Source: an uncultured Acinetobacter sp.
Lineage (GTDB): Bacteria > Pseudomonadota > Gammaproteobacteria > Pseudomonadales > Moraxellaceae
Reading direction: 5' to 3'
Assembly (NCBI RefSeq): GCF_947493735.1
Contig: NZ_CANLSL010000002.1
Coordinates: forward strand, 62,001 to 126,000
Length of the DNA: 64,000 bases
Of the stretch, positions 56,335 through 64,000 are shown one piece after another. Position 1 is the first letter of the stretch. Each line of letters begins with the position of its first letter. The notes under the pieces were generated by a model. The model saw only the letters and a list, made by a program, of their open reading frames with translations. It made no database searches and had not been told where the DNA came from. Position numbers and translations under genes: made by a program.

Positions 56335-57384
56335 ATGATTGATCACGCCAATACACCGAATCCAAATCAGCATAAGCAAATCGACCACACCACGACACAG
56401 TGGAAAGTGTTCTTAGTTTATGACGTGATCATGATGGTGCTGATCGTCTTAAATTTGATCGTGCTCGGTTTGCAGGCCTTAATCTTAAGTGATTTTGGTG
56501 CGTGGATTGCTGAAGTATTGAATATCACCACACAGCGAAGCGAATATATTCAGCAATGGGATCCAATCATTCGACATATTGATCAATACTTTACGATTTA
56601 TCTTATTGTCGAGTTGGCACTGCGATGGGTGATTGCCATCATTGGTCAACATCACAAACGCTGGTGGTTCTTCCCATTTATTCATTGGTATGAAGTGATT
56701 GCAATTATTCCGCAATTACGTTTTTTCCGCCTACTGCGAGCAGGTGTCATTGCCTATCGTTTGCACGAACTTGGCTATAAAGTCATTCCACAAAATATGC
56801 TGAAACGAGCTAAGTTTTATTATGCTTTGGTCATGGAAGAGCTCACCAGTCGTATCGTCCTCACCGTACTCGGGCAAGTGGAAAAAGAGTTGAACGATAG
56901 TGACGATCATAATCAACGTATCCATCAGTTGATTGATCGCCATCGAGATCAATTCGCGAATGTGCTCGCCATGATCTTACAAAAATCACTTGCGACGGCA
57001 TTGACCCAACAACAGCAAAACATCAGTCAAAATATTGGTCAAATCGTGCACCAAGCCATTGATGATACACCCGAATTAGTTCAGCTTTTAAAGTTAATGC
57101 CGATCGTCGGCTCACGTATCGAAAGCCTGATTCAAACCATTGGGCAACGACTGGGCGAAAATATCACGCAAGGCATCATTGCCGAATTGTCTGCTGCTCA
57201 GTCGCCAAATCAACCCGCCAACCCGCTATTGACCGAAGTGGCTCAAGAAGTCAGCCAAGTCCAACTCAACTATCAACAAGTCGATGATCTTGTGGATTCA
57301 ATCGTTAAAGACAGCTTGGAGTTGATTCGTGAACAAGTCAAAGTGAAACAGTGGCAACAGATCATTGATGAAACTCAGCAGTAA
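56335..57384 (+). CDS. Voltage-sensor-like membrane protein without a pore domain
   Basis: 349 residues. Four closely packed hydrophobic stretches fill residues 24-142: S1-like 24-50, S2-like 83-104 with Glu93, S3-like 110-127 with Glu120, and S4-like 129-142 with Arg at 129, 132, 135 and 142, three apart in the first three. This is the arrangement of ion-channel voltage sensors, yet no S5-S6 or selectivity filter follows. The remaining 200 residues are a soluble helical domain rich in Gln and Ile. AGGA lies eight bases before the ATG. The gene is alone. It could be an ion-transporter-like protein or a sensor; function unknown. Confidence 0.55.
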   Translation: MIDHANTPNPNQHKQIDHTTTQWKVFLVYDVIMMVLIVLNLIVLGLQALILSDFGAWIAEVLNITTQRSEYIQQWDPIIRHIDQYFTIYLIVELALRWVIAIIGQHHKRWWFFPFIHWYEVIAIIPQLRFFRLLRAGVIAYRLHELGYKVIPQNMLKRAKFYYALVMEELTSRIVLTVLGQVEKELNDSDDHNQRIHQLIDRHRDQFANVLAMILQKSLATALTQQQQNISQNIGQIVHQAIDDTPELVQLLKLMPIVGSRIESLIQTIGQRLGENITQGIIAELSAAQSPNQPANPLLTEVAQEVSQVQLNYQQVDDLVDSIVKDSLELIREQVKVKQWQQIIDETQQ

Positions 57385-57570
57385 ACTTGGCATTTTCGGT
57401 ATTTTGCCAGATCAGCTGATGGAAAAAATATTCAACGAATCATTAAATCGTTAAATATTACGCAAATGCGACTAGATCAATTCACTATTTTGCTCTAGCA
57501 TGTTGCCTCATATGTAATGAAATCTGTATTAGCGAATCAATGCTAATATGACAATAGCAAAGGACAACAC

Positions 57571-58305
57571 ATGACAGACATACGCATCACTGGGCGCATG
57601 GTCAACTTTTCTCGTCTTACCTTTAGTAATAATGATCTCGATCAAATTCGTCAGCAACTTAAAGCGCTGACCGAAAAGCAAAACTACAGTGGCACTTTGA
57701 TCATTATTGACAGTACAGTGAAACAAGAGCTGATTGAACTGATTCAACTGCTGATTGAGTTTGGACTACAGCCAATGGCTGTGGTTGATGGTTTACTTGG
57801 TGAGGATGCCCGCGCTATTCAATTCCCTGTCCTTCCAAAAGATCAGCCAGTACAGCGCATCAGTGCAAGCTCACAAACCAATACATCAGACACCGAAGCA
57901 AGTACACCAGTGGCGGATGAACCAGCTGCAGTGTCTCAATCACCTATCATTCCATCACCTCAAGCAAGTCCTGCAACGGTATATCACGACGAAATCTTGC
58001 GCACAGGTCAAAGCCTTGTTGAAGATCATGGCAATATCGTCCTCACAGCAAGTATGAATAATGGCTCAGAGCTGATAGCTGCGGGGAATATTTTTATTTA
58101 TGGTACGGGTCGTGGGCGCATTATTGCAGGTGCAAGCGGTGATGCAAACGCACGTATTTTTTGTCAAAGCTTAGAAGCACAGCTTATTTCGATTGCTGGT
58201 ACATTCTGTGTTTATGATGATATACCTGAACATTATCTGCAAAAATCGGTACAAATTTATCTAAATAACAATCAAGAACTTGAATTTGAACTCCTATCCA
58301 TTTAA
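57571..58305 (+). CDS. minC: Septum site-determining protein MinC
   Basis: 244 residues. The N-terminal domain (1-105) blocks FtsZ polymers; the C-terminal beta-helix (about 140-244) binds Min[15 protein letters not shown], then [23 protein letters not shown] in part ([18 protein letters not shown]), and [21 protein letters not shown] in part ([15 protein letters not shown]). A Ser/Pro/Thr-rich linker joins them. AAAGGA sits six bases before the ATG. First gene of minCDE. Confidence 0.95.
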   Translation: MTDIRITGRMVNFSRLTFSNNDLDQIRQQLKALTEKQNYSGTLIIIDSTVKQELIELIQLLIEFGLQPMAVVDGLLGEDARAIQFPVLPKDQPVQRISASSQTNTSDTEASTPVADEPAAVSQSPIIPSPQASPATVYHDEILRTGQSLVEDHGNIVLTASMNNGSELIAAGNIFIYGTGRGRIIAGASGDANARIFCQSLEAQLISIAGTFCVYDDIPEHYLQKSVQIYLNNNQELEFELLSI

Positions 58306-58371
58306 GGTTAGTGAGGAAAATTTGAAAGCCCTCTAAACATTGAGGATATAAGACAAGCAGGAGTATTTTCG

Positions 58372-59184
58372 GTGGCCAAAATTGTTGTCGTAACATCCGG
58401 AAAAGGCGGCGTCGGTAAAACAACCACGAGCGCATCATTTGCAACCGGTCTGGCAAAACGTGGTTATAAAACTGTCGTCATCGATTTTGATGTAGGTTTA
58501 CGTAATTTAGATTTGATCATGGGCTGTGAACGTCGTGTGGTTTATGACTTTGTTAATGTCATCAATAATGAAGCACGCTTACAACAAGCTTTGATTCGTG
58601 ATAAAGAATTAGAAAACTTATATATTCTACCTGCATCACAAACACGTGATAAAGATGCCCTCACAGACGAAGGCGTAGAACGTGTTATAGATGAGTTGGC
58701 TGAAGAATTTGATTACATCATCTGCGACTCACCTGCGGGGATTGAACGTGGCGCAATGCTTGCCATGTATTATGCAGATGAAGCCATCATTGTGACGAAC
58801 CCTGAAATTTCATCAGTTCGTGACTCAGATCGTATTATTGGTATGCTCGACAGCAAAACCAAAAAAGTAGAACAAAAAGAAGGACGTATTCGCAAGCATT
58901 TGTGCATTACTCGTTTCAATCCAGAACGTGCTGCACGTGAAGAAATGCTGAGCATTGAAGATATTTCTCAAGATATTCTACGTGTTCCAACTCTAGGAGT
59001 AATTCCTGAATGTCCAACGGTACTTCAAGCATCGAACGAAGGTAAGCCTGTGATTCTGTATGAAGACACCAAAGCTGGTCACGCTTACGATGACTTGGTG
59101 GCACGCTTCCTCGGCGAAGAGCGTCCTTTCCGATACATCACCGCTCAACCTAAAGGCTGGTTGGCTCGACTATTTGGAGGTTGA
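58372..59184 (+). CDS. minD: Septum site-determining ATPase MinD
   Basis: 270 residues with a GTG start (58372) and AGGAG eight bases before it. Deviant Walker A SGKGGVGKTTTSA, switch regions DFDVGLRNLDLIMGCE and CDSPAGIERGA, and a C-terminal membrane-targeting amphipathic helix (WLARLFGG) are present. It recruits MinC to the membrane and oscillates with MinE. The stop lies two bases before minE's ATG. Confidence 0.97.
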   Translation: MAKIVVVTSGKGGVGKTTTSASFATGLAKRGYKTVVIDFDVGLRNLDLIMGCERRVVYDFVNVINNEARLQQALIRDKELENLYILPASQTRDKDALTDEGVERVIDELAEEFDYIICDSPAGIERGAMLAMYYADEAIIVTNPEISSVRDSDRIIGMLDSKTKKVEQKEGRIRKHLCITRFNPERAAREEMLSIEDISQDILRVPTLGVIPECPTVLQASNEGKPVILYEDTKAGHAYDDLVARFLGEERPFRYITAQPKGWLARLFGG

Positions 59185-59186
59185 TC

Positions 59187-59459
59187 ATGGCAGGATTTTG
59201 GAATAAATTATTCGGTAATGATGAAAAGCCGACAAGTGCACAAACAGCAAAAGATCGCTTAAAAGTCATCGTAGCATCTGAGCAAGGTCTAGGTCGTCGC
59301 TTAAGCCAAGACAAGATCAATCAAATGAAAAAAGAAATCTTGCAAGTGGTAAGTCGTTACGTACGTGGTGTGGATGAAGAGCACATTCAAATGAATGTAC
59401 GTTCTGAAGCCAATATCGAAATGCTTGAAATGAATATCAATTTACCTGATGACCGTTAA
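59187..59459 (+). CDS. minE: Cell-division topological specificity factor MinE
   Basis: 90 residues from ATG 59187, with GGAGG six bases upstream; an in-frame TTG at 59181 is not favoured. The N-terminal membrane-targeting MAGFWNKLFG and MinD-binding AKDRLKVIVASEQG stretch are standard. It stimulates MinD ATP hydrolysis to make the pole-to-pole oscillation. Last gene of the min operon. Confidence 0.96.
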   Translation: MAGFWNKLFGNDEKPTSAQTAKDRLKVIVASEQGLGRRLSQDKINQMKKEILQVVSRYVRGVDEEHIQMNVRSEANIEMLEMNINLPDDR

Positions 59460-59502
59460 GCTTAGAATTGACTAGTCAAGTCAGGTAAATGAAGGCAAAA
59501 TA

Positions 59503-59556
59503 TGAGACTGGATCGGCGAGGTACTACCTCGCCCAGTCGCAAGACGAGAAGCTATG
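59503..59556. repeat. Two adjacent hairpins after minE
   Basis: GACTGG-atcg-GCGAGGT pairs with CCTCGC-CCAGTC (59506-59538); a smaller GAAGC/GCTTC hairpin follows at about 59549-59562. No T-run, so not a normal terminator; it resembles a palindromic intergenic unit (REP-like) or a processed 3' end. Confidence 0.5.
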
Positions 59557-59633
59557 CTTCGAGTGAAACAGTATTATCGCTATCGTTTTGCATTTAGAAA
59601 CTTTATTTGTTATTTTTTTGCTAGGAATTTAGC

Positions 59634-59921
59634 ATGGCGTTATCCCAACCGGCGACGTTTAATGAAGAATGGTCTGACGAACGTGTGTTTGCTTATTTGA
59701 ACCAGTTACCTCCGCAGGATGTCAATGCGGATTATCATGTGCTCTATCATGCGTTTAAGCATATGCGTCCTTTTGACTATGAACGCCTTTTAACGCAGTT
59801 CGTTGCGGATGGTCGTGATATTAATGCAACCAATCCTGAGGGCGAGCGTATTCACGATGTCATTGCAAAATATCCACGTCAAAAAGATGAGTTTCTTGCT
59901 GTACTTGCAAAATTCGCTTAA
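59634..59921 (+). CDS. PA4642-family small protein
   Basis: 95 residues, soluble. It resembles the PA4642 family of gammaproteobacteria: ATFNEEWSDERVFAYLNQ, then HAFKHMRPFDYERLL and GRDINATNPEG. No known function. It lies downstream of minE by 174 bases with a possible own promoter, and has a strong terminator. Confidence 0.78.
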   Translation: MALSQPATFNEEWSDERVFAYLNQLPPQDVNADYHVLYHAFKHMRPFDYERLLTQFVADGRDINATNPEGERIHDVIAKYPRQKDEFLAVLAKFA

Positions 59922-59937
59922 GTGATTTGAATGATTT

Positions 59938-59972
59938 AATAAAAATGGCATCCGATTGGATGCCATTTTTTG
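59938..59972. terminator. Bidirectional terminator PA4642-family gene / ypfJ
   Basis: AAAAATGGCATCC, loop GATT, GGATGCCATTTTTT. Confidence 0.93.
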
Positions 59973-59990
59973 ATGCTCTAAGTCCAAAAC

Positions 59991-60893
59991 TTACAAACTA
60001 TTGGTATTGAAAGTATCACATTGATTAATATCACCACTGGTGAAGCCACGATTAAACCAACGCTGACGTTGTTCACTGGTACCATGGGTAAAGCTATCAG
60101 GTACAACACTTCCACGTGCCTTCCGTTGCAGATAATCATCACCGATCTTCTCAGCAGCATCCATCGCTTCTGCAATATCACCTTGCTCTAAGAACTGTGT
60201 ACGCTGATTGGTTTGTTTCGCCCAAAGTCCTGCCAAGCAGTCTGCTTGTAACTCTTGACGTACAGAGAGTTGATTACCTTCTGTTTGACTGACTTGTTGA
60301 CGCGCTTTATTCACTTGCTGTGAAATACCCAACAAGGTCTGCACGTGATGTCCGACCTCATGTGCAATCACATAAGCTTGTGCAAAATCACCTGCTTGAT
60401 CCTGACGGCTAAGCTCAGACTGATTCTGCTCACCTGAGATATCCATCTGTGTACGCATTTCTTTGAAGAATGTGGTATCAATGTAGACCGTCTGATCAGC
60501 AGGACAATAAAAAGGCCCCATCGCAGATTGCCCTGTACCACAAGCCGTCGAGGTGGCACCGCTATACATCACCAAAGTTGGCTCTTGGTAGTCACGACCG
60601 ATCTGCTGAAAAATCGGTACCCACGTATCTTCTGTATCCGCCAACACTGTCGAAACAAAAAGCCTTGCTTCTTGCTGTTCTGCAGTTTCATTCTCAGGTG
60701 CAGCTTGTTGTGCACTACTCGATTGGGTCACTTGACTGGACATCTGATAGGCTTGCATCGGATTGACTCCGAAAAACTTCCAAGCGACAAAAGCAATAAT
60801 CACTCCAATAATACTAATTCCACCAGTCTTTACCGCACCGCCACCACGACGATCTTGCACATTACTACTTGTACGACGACCTTTCCAGCGCAT
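59991..60893 (-). CDS. ypfJ: YpfJ-family zinc metallopeptidase
   Basis: 300 residues from ATG 60893, with GAGGAG seven bases upstream; the frame extends 13 codons further. A basic N-terminus (MRWKGRRTSSNVQDRR) leads to one membrane helix at about 33-50. The zinc motif HEVGH lies in AYVIAHEVGHHVQ, with ELQADCLAGLWA downstream for the third ligand region. The family has a neutral zinc-metallopeptidase fold; substrate unknown. The 3' end faces a shared terminator. Confidence 0.9.
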   Translation of the reverse strand: MRWKGRRTSSNVQDRRGGGAVKTGGISIIGVIIAFVAWKFFGVNPMQAYQMSSQVTQSSSAQQAAPENETAEQQEARLFVSTVLADTEDTWVPIFQQIGRDYQEPTLVMYSGATSTACGTGQSAMGPFYCPADQTVYIDTTFFKEMRTQMDISGEQNQSELSRQDQAGDFAQAYVIAHEVGHHVQTLLGISQQVNKARQQVSQTEGNQLSVRQELQADCLAGLWAKQTNQRTQFLEQGDIAEAMDAAEKIGDDYLQRKARGSVVPDSFTHGTSEQRQRWFNRGFTSGDINQCDTFNTNSL

Positions 60894-60943
60894 GGTCTTA
60901 CTCCTCGATGATTCCAAAAATCCTTTTTGCAACTATACTATTT

Positions 60944-61004
60944 TCATACTAGGTTTTTTCAAACTTAGCTCTTTTAAACTTAGCTTTTTTAAATTAGGCT
61001 TTTT
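60944..61004. repeat. Imperfect tandem repeats near the DUF808 gene end
   Basis: Units of the form CTTAGCTCTTTTAAA, CTTAGCTTTTTTAAA, TTAGGCTTTTTTAG follow each other between the ypfJ start and the stop of the leftward yedI gene, and run into its stop codon. Confidence 0.6.
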
Positions 61005-61929
61005 TAGAAAACAGCTTTTTCCCTAATGTCACGACTAAAACGACGATAATCCCTGCAATTGCACCAATGACAAAATTAATCAAAGTCGGTGTCAACGCAC
61101 CAAAAATACTACCAACCGTAGGAAGATGACTCGTTACTTCTGTCGCATCTTCGGTAAAGTGATGCAAGAACGGTAATGCGTGATTGATAATCCCACCACC
61201 AACTAAGAACATTGCAGCCGTACCGACGATAGACAATATTTTCATTAAAATCGGTGAAAAACTAAGTAAGCCTTGACCAAAACTTGCCGCTACGCCGTCT
61301 TTATTTTCCACCAAATACAAGCCCATATCATCAAGCTTGACAATCAATGCTACTAAGCCATACACACCAACCGTCATAGCGACTGCAATAAATGATAAAA
61401 CACTCACTTTGGTAATAAATGGCGCAGCCAATGAAATGGTCCCTAGTGTAATGACGACAATTTCAGCAGATAAAATAAAATCGGTACGAATCGCACCTTT
61501 CACCTTATCATCTTCAAAGGCTTTCATGTCCGACGCATCTTTTTCCAACTGTGCTTTGGCGGCATCAACATTATCCTCTGCATGAGGATTTCTTTTATGC
61601 TGAATGGTATGCCAAACTTTTTCCACACCTTCATAACATAAAAATAAACCACCAATCACCAATAATGGATTGATCAACGCAGGTGCAAGCCAACTGATCA
61701 ATAACGCCAGTGGCACAAGAATCAATTTATTGACAAATGAGCCTTTGGCCACACGCCACACGATTGGTAGCTCACGCTCGGTACGCACACCACTGACTTG
61801 TTGCGCATTCAATGCCAAATCATCGCCTAAAACGCCAGCGGTTTTTTTGGCAGCCACTTTACTCATCACCGCCACGTCATCCATGATCGTCGCAATATCA
61901 TCTAAGAGGAGTAATAAACTACTGGCCAT
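60994..61929 (-). CDS. yedI: DUF808 membrane protein (YedI-like)
   Basis: 311 residues with about six to seven membrane helices. The start MASSLLLLLDDIATIMDDVA is cut here to LLLLDDIATIMDDVAVMSK, the family marker, followed by KKTAGVLGDDLALNA. The middle has IRTDFILSAEIVVITLG. DUF808 proteins are inner-membrane proteins of unknown function. It precedes ypfJ's divergent end on the same strand with a 100-base gap. Confidence 0.9.
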   Translation of the reverse strand: MASSLLLLLDDIATIMDDVAVMSKVAAKKTAGVLGDDLALNAQQVSGVRTERELPIVWRVAKGSFVNKLILVPLALLISWLAPALINPLLVIGGLFLCYEGVEKVWHTIQHKRNPHAEDNVDAAKAQLEKDASDMKAFEDDKVKGAIRTDFILSAEIVVITLGTISLAAPFITKVSVLSFIAVAMTVGVYGLVALIVKLDDMGLYLVENKDGVAASFGQGLLSFSPILMKILSIVGTAAMFLVGGGIINHALPFLHHFTEDATEVTSHLPTVGSIFGALTPTLINFVIGAIAGIIVVLVVTLGKKLFSKKA

Positions 61930-62097
61930 GCGTTCTTTCCTAAATTTTGTTTGACTCTAAATTTTATAAAATAACTTTATAAAAACATTAATTCAGTCAC
62001 AATAATTAAACTCTTGCGCTTGTGCAACATAATTCATGCTAAAAACTGTTGCACCACATTGATTGATCATTTCATTTTTATTGTATTTTCAATCACT

Positions 62098-62691
62098 TTA
62101 ATATTTGCCTTGTTGGATTACTTTGCCATAAGTGCGTTTATTTTGCGTATTGCTATATGGATAACCGTATTGTGAATAAGCTGGATATTTTGCTATGGAT
62201 TCTGTGGTTTTTCGGTAAGTGCCACCATAAGGCAGATAGACTTCTTCGGTACTTTGGTAATGGGTCTGTGTTTCAGGTTGCACGTGTATCTGAACGTGCG
62301 GTGTGCCGATATAGACTTGTGTGCCATGATTTCCATGACCATTTGGAAAGTCATGTGGATAGCCATTTGGCAAATGATTCGGGTAATAGTCTGGATAAAT
62401 CGGATAACGGTTATAAGGATTATTTCGAGGCTGTGCATATGGATCAGGACGAGTTTCACCCAGTACACGATCTCGAATCTGCGCCTGTTTATTTTGATAG
62501 GTGCTATTCCCACGTGTATAGCTTTCACCAGTGTAGACTGATTTATACACGCTCTTTGTTGCAGAATACGTTGTACTACTCAATACAAAGATCGTACTCG
62601 CAAACAATGTCTTCACGGCAACAGCATGCATACTCAATTTTTTTTGCTGATTTATAACCGCTTGACCGTTTGACCTTTTCATTAAAACCAT
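62098..62691 (-). CDS. Secreted Tyr/Pro/Asn-rich hypothetical protein
   Basis: 197 residues. AAGGAG six bases before ATG 62691 sets the start. A basic N-terminus and hydrophobic stretch (TLFASTIFVLSSTTYSA) make a signal peptide cleaved near residue 45. The mature part is unusually rich in Tyr, Pro, Asn and Gly: DPYAQPRNNPYNRYPIYPD, NHLPNGYPHDFPNGHG, and a repeated YPAYSQYGYPYS pattern. No cysteines, no domain recognised. Probably a periplasmic or surface-exposed protein of low complexity, without a clear homologue known to me. Confidence 0.65.
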   Translation of the reverse strand: MVLMKRSNGQAVINQQKKLSMHAVAVKTLFASTIFVLSSTTYSATKSVYKSVYTGESYTRGNSTYQNKQAQIRDRVLGETRPDPYAQPRNNPYNRYPIYPDYYPNHLPNGYPHDFPNGHGNHGTQVYIGTPHVQIHVQPETQTHYQSTEEVYLPYGGTYRKTTESIAKYPAYSQYGYPYSNTQNKRTYGKVIQQGKY

Positions 62692-62943
62692 CAAAGGCTC
62701 CTTATCTTTATATCTTTCAATTTGCTTAATGAATATATTTTAACCGATTTTAAATCATATCTTTTTTATATTTGTATCCATACTTTCTGGCTCAATGTTT
62801 GTTCAGTACAAAATTAGACGCTTAAAAACCAAGCACTTAAACCAAGCATTTAAAGCTAGGAAATTAGGACGAGCTTCTTTACAATACAGCCTTTCAAGAT
62901 CACTTCAATATATCGTCACTAAAAGACCGACATGGGAAAAATT
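62692..62943. other. Divergent intergenic region upstream of trpS
   Basis: About 250 AT-rich bases. Two copies of AAACCAAGCA(C/T)TTAAA lie at about 62827-62852. No terminator or ORF. Confidence 0.4.
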
Positions 62944-63957
62944 ATGACTGAATCAGCAGAGCGTCCAATTATTCTGACAGGCGACCGCCCTACTGGACAA
63001 TTACACTTAGGACACTTTGCAGGCTCATTGCGTACTCGTGTTGGCTTACAAGATTCGCATCAACAATATCTGTTGCTTGCAGACACCCAAGCACTGACAG
63101 ACAATGCAGATAACGTCGAAAAAGTTCAGCGTAATATCATCGAAGTGGCGTTAGATTATTTAGCGGTAGGTATTGATCCAACCAAGACGACGATTTGTAT
63201 TCAATCTTGCTTACCTGCGTTATTTGAGCTGACCAGTTACTACATGAACTTCGTTACTGTTGCACGTTTGGAGCGCAACCCAACGATCAAAACAGAAATC
63301 CAATTGCGTGGTTTTGAGCGTGATATTCCTGCAGGATTCTTATGCTATCCAGTGTCACAGGCTGCGGATATTACCGCATTTAAAGCGACGCTCGTTCCAG
63401 TCGGTGAAGATCAAATCCCAATGATCGAACAAACCAACGAAGTCGTTCGCCGTGTCAACCGACAGATTGGCAACGAAATACTTCCTGAATGTAAAGCATT
63501 GCTTTCCAATGTCGGACGTTTACCGGGCTTTGATGGTAAGGCGAAAATGTCAAAATCTTTGGGCAATACCATCGTACTTGACGCATCGGACAAAGACATT
63601 AAAAAAGCCGTCAATGCCATGTACACCGATCCGAATCATTTGCGTATTGAAGACCCAGGTCAGGTCGAAGGCAATGTTGTATTCACTTATTTGGATGCTT
63701 TTGATCCGAACAAAGCAGAAGTTGAAGAACTCAAAGCACACTATCGTCGTGGTGGACTCGGCGATGGTACTGTGAAAAAACGCCTTGAAGGTGTGCTGAA
63801 AGAGTTGATCGGTCCAATCCGCGAACGACGTCATGAATTGGCTAAAGATCCGACCTATGTCATGGATGTCTTACGTGATGGTACGGAAAAATGCCGCTTA
63901 ATCACCCAAGATACATTGGACGAAGTCAAAGCAGGTTTAGGTTTATTCCGCTTTTAA
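62944..63957 (+). CDS. trpS: Tryptophanyl-tRNA synthetase
   Basis: 337 residues from ATG 62944, with GGGA six to seven bases before it; an in-frame ATG at 62932 is an alternative. Class I motifs are GDRPTGQLHLGHFAGS (HIGH variant HLGH) and AKMSKSLGNT (KMSKS). The protein charges tRNA-Trp. It belongs to the branch with a TrpRS-like PVGEDQIPMIE substrate loop. No trp-linked leader peptide is seen upstream. The stop lies 43 bases before the window end, beyond which nothing is callable. Confidence 0.95.
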   Translation: MTESAERPIILTGDRPTGQLHLGHFAGSLRTRVGLQDSHQQYLLLADTQALTDNADNVEKVQRNIIEVALDYLAVGIDPTKTTICIQSCLPALFELTSYYMNFVTVARLERNPTIKTEIQLRGFERDIPAGFLCYPVSQAADITAFKATLVPVGEDQIPMIEQTNEVVRRVNRQIGNEILPECKALLSNVGRLPGFDGKAKMSKSLGNTIVLDASDKDIKKAVNAMYTDPNHLRIEDPGQVEGNVVFTYLDAFDPNKAEVEELKAHYRRGGLGDGTVKKRLEGVLKELIGPIRERRHELAKDPTYVMDVLRDGTEKCRLITQDTLDEVKAGLGLFRF

Positions 63958-64000
63958 GTTTTGAGAATGTAAGCATTTTCAAATAATTAGTGACACTATT

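Noticed and set aside
62157..62657. 166-codon rightward frame
   Set aside because: Opposite the secreted Tyr-rich protein, which has a strong ribosome site and signal peptide; the antisense product is a random-looking basic/aromatic peptide.

Overview
The window is a stretch of ordinary chromosome from a gammaproteobacterium of the Moraxellaceae, almost certainly an Acinetobacter, and perhaps not A. baumannii itself. Pointers are the AT-rich composition, a CarO-type outer-membrane protein, a PACE-family (AceI-like) exporter, a prephenate dehydrogenase/EPSP synthase fusion, a PBP1B gene followed by an LpoP-type TPR lipoprotein, and the nudJ-mnmA-hflD-purB gene order shared with other gammaproteobacteria. 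I see no prophage, conjugative island, CRISPR array, rRNA operon or intact insertion sequence. The only mobile-looking item is a 266-bp MITE-like element near 4.4 kb.

Layout. 0-4 kb: 5' part of a TamA-like outer-membrane assembly gene (runs off the left edge), divergent from an LplT-like transporter overlapped by coq7. 4-4.76 kb: decayed spacer with tandem repeats, a small orphan ORF and the MITE. 4.76-8.2 kb: aromatic amino-acid operon pheA then tyrA-aroA, read leftward. 8.4-12 kb: FMN-dependent glutamate-synthase-like membrane protein, CarO, dapD. 12-12.6 kb: gene remnants and tRNA-Val(GAC). 12.6-16.8 kb: MoxR ATPase / DUF58 / TgpA-type transglutaminase operon. 16.9-19.4 kb: cstA-ybdD carbon-starvation (pyruvate) uptake pair. 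19.6-25.2 kb: efp divergent from epmB (EF-P and its lysine aminomutase), then a PilZ-like protein overlapping a FimX-like degenerate GGDEF/EAL protein. 25.3-29.6 kb: rpmE with a structured leader, a bile-acid-symporter-family transporter, gloA, and an AmpG permease carrying an unusual periplasmic insert. 29.9-32.9 kb: Lon-type protease and tRNA-Leu(UAG). 33-35.4 kb: patatin phospholipase overlapped by a Ser/Thr-kinase-like gene. 35.5-38.2 kb: cysD-cysN. 38.6-43 kb: nudJ-mnmA-hflD-purB. 43.2-47 kb: cold-shock protein, PACE exporter, ybiB, DUF1315 gene, nadK. 47-50.2 kb: PBP1B and LpoP. 50.3-54 kb: Nudix-ThiE fusion, Fur-controlled hemP (a 56-residue gene), cynS, a GspE/PilB-type ATPase. 54.2-57.4 kb: OmpA-like lipoprotein, acyltransferase, a voltage-sensor-like protein. 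57.6-59.5 kb: minCDE. 59.6-64 kb: PA4642-family protein, ypfJ, yedI, a secreted Tyr/Pro-rich protein, trpS.

Most genes are housekeeping and their functions are secure from motifs and neighbours. Items worth a second look are the Ig-like insert in AmpG, the catalytically dead FimX-like protein coupled to a PilZ-like gene, the pore-less voltage-sensor-like protein, the overlapping patatin/kinase pair, the CysN tail that looks like a relic of a fused APS kinase, the 5'-terminal hairpin of the rpmE transcript, the MITE, and short tandem repeats just after stop codons. I found no gene cluster that clearly forms an undescribed multi-gene system.
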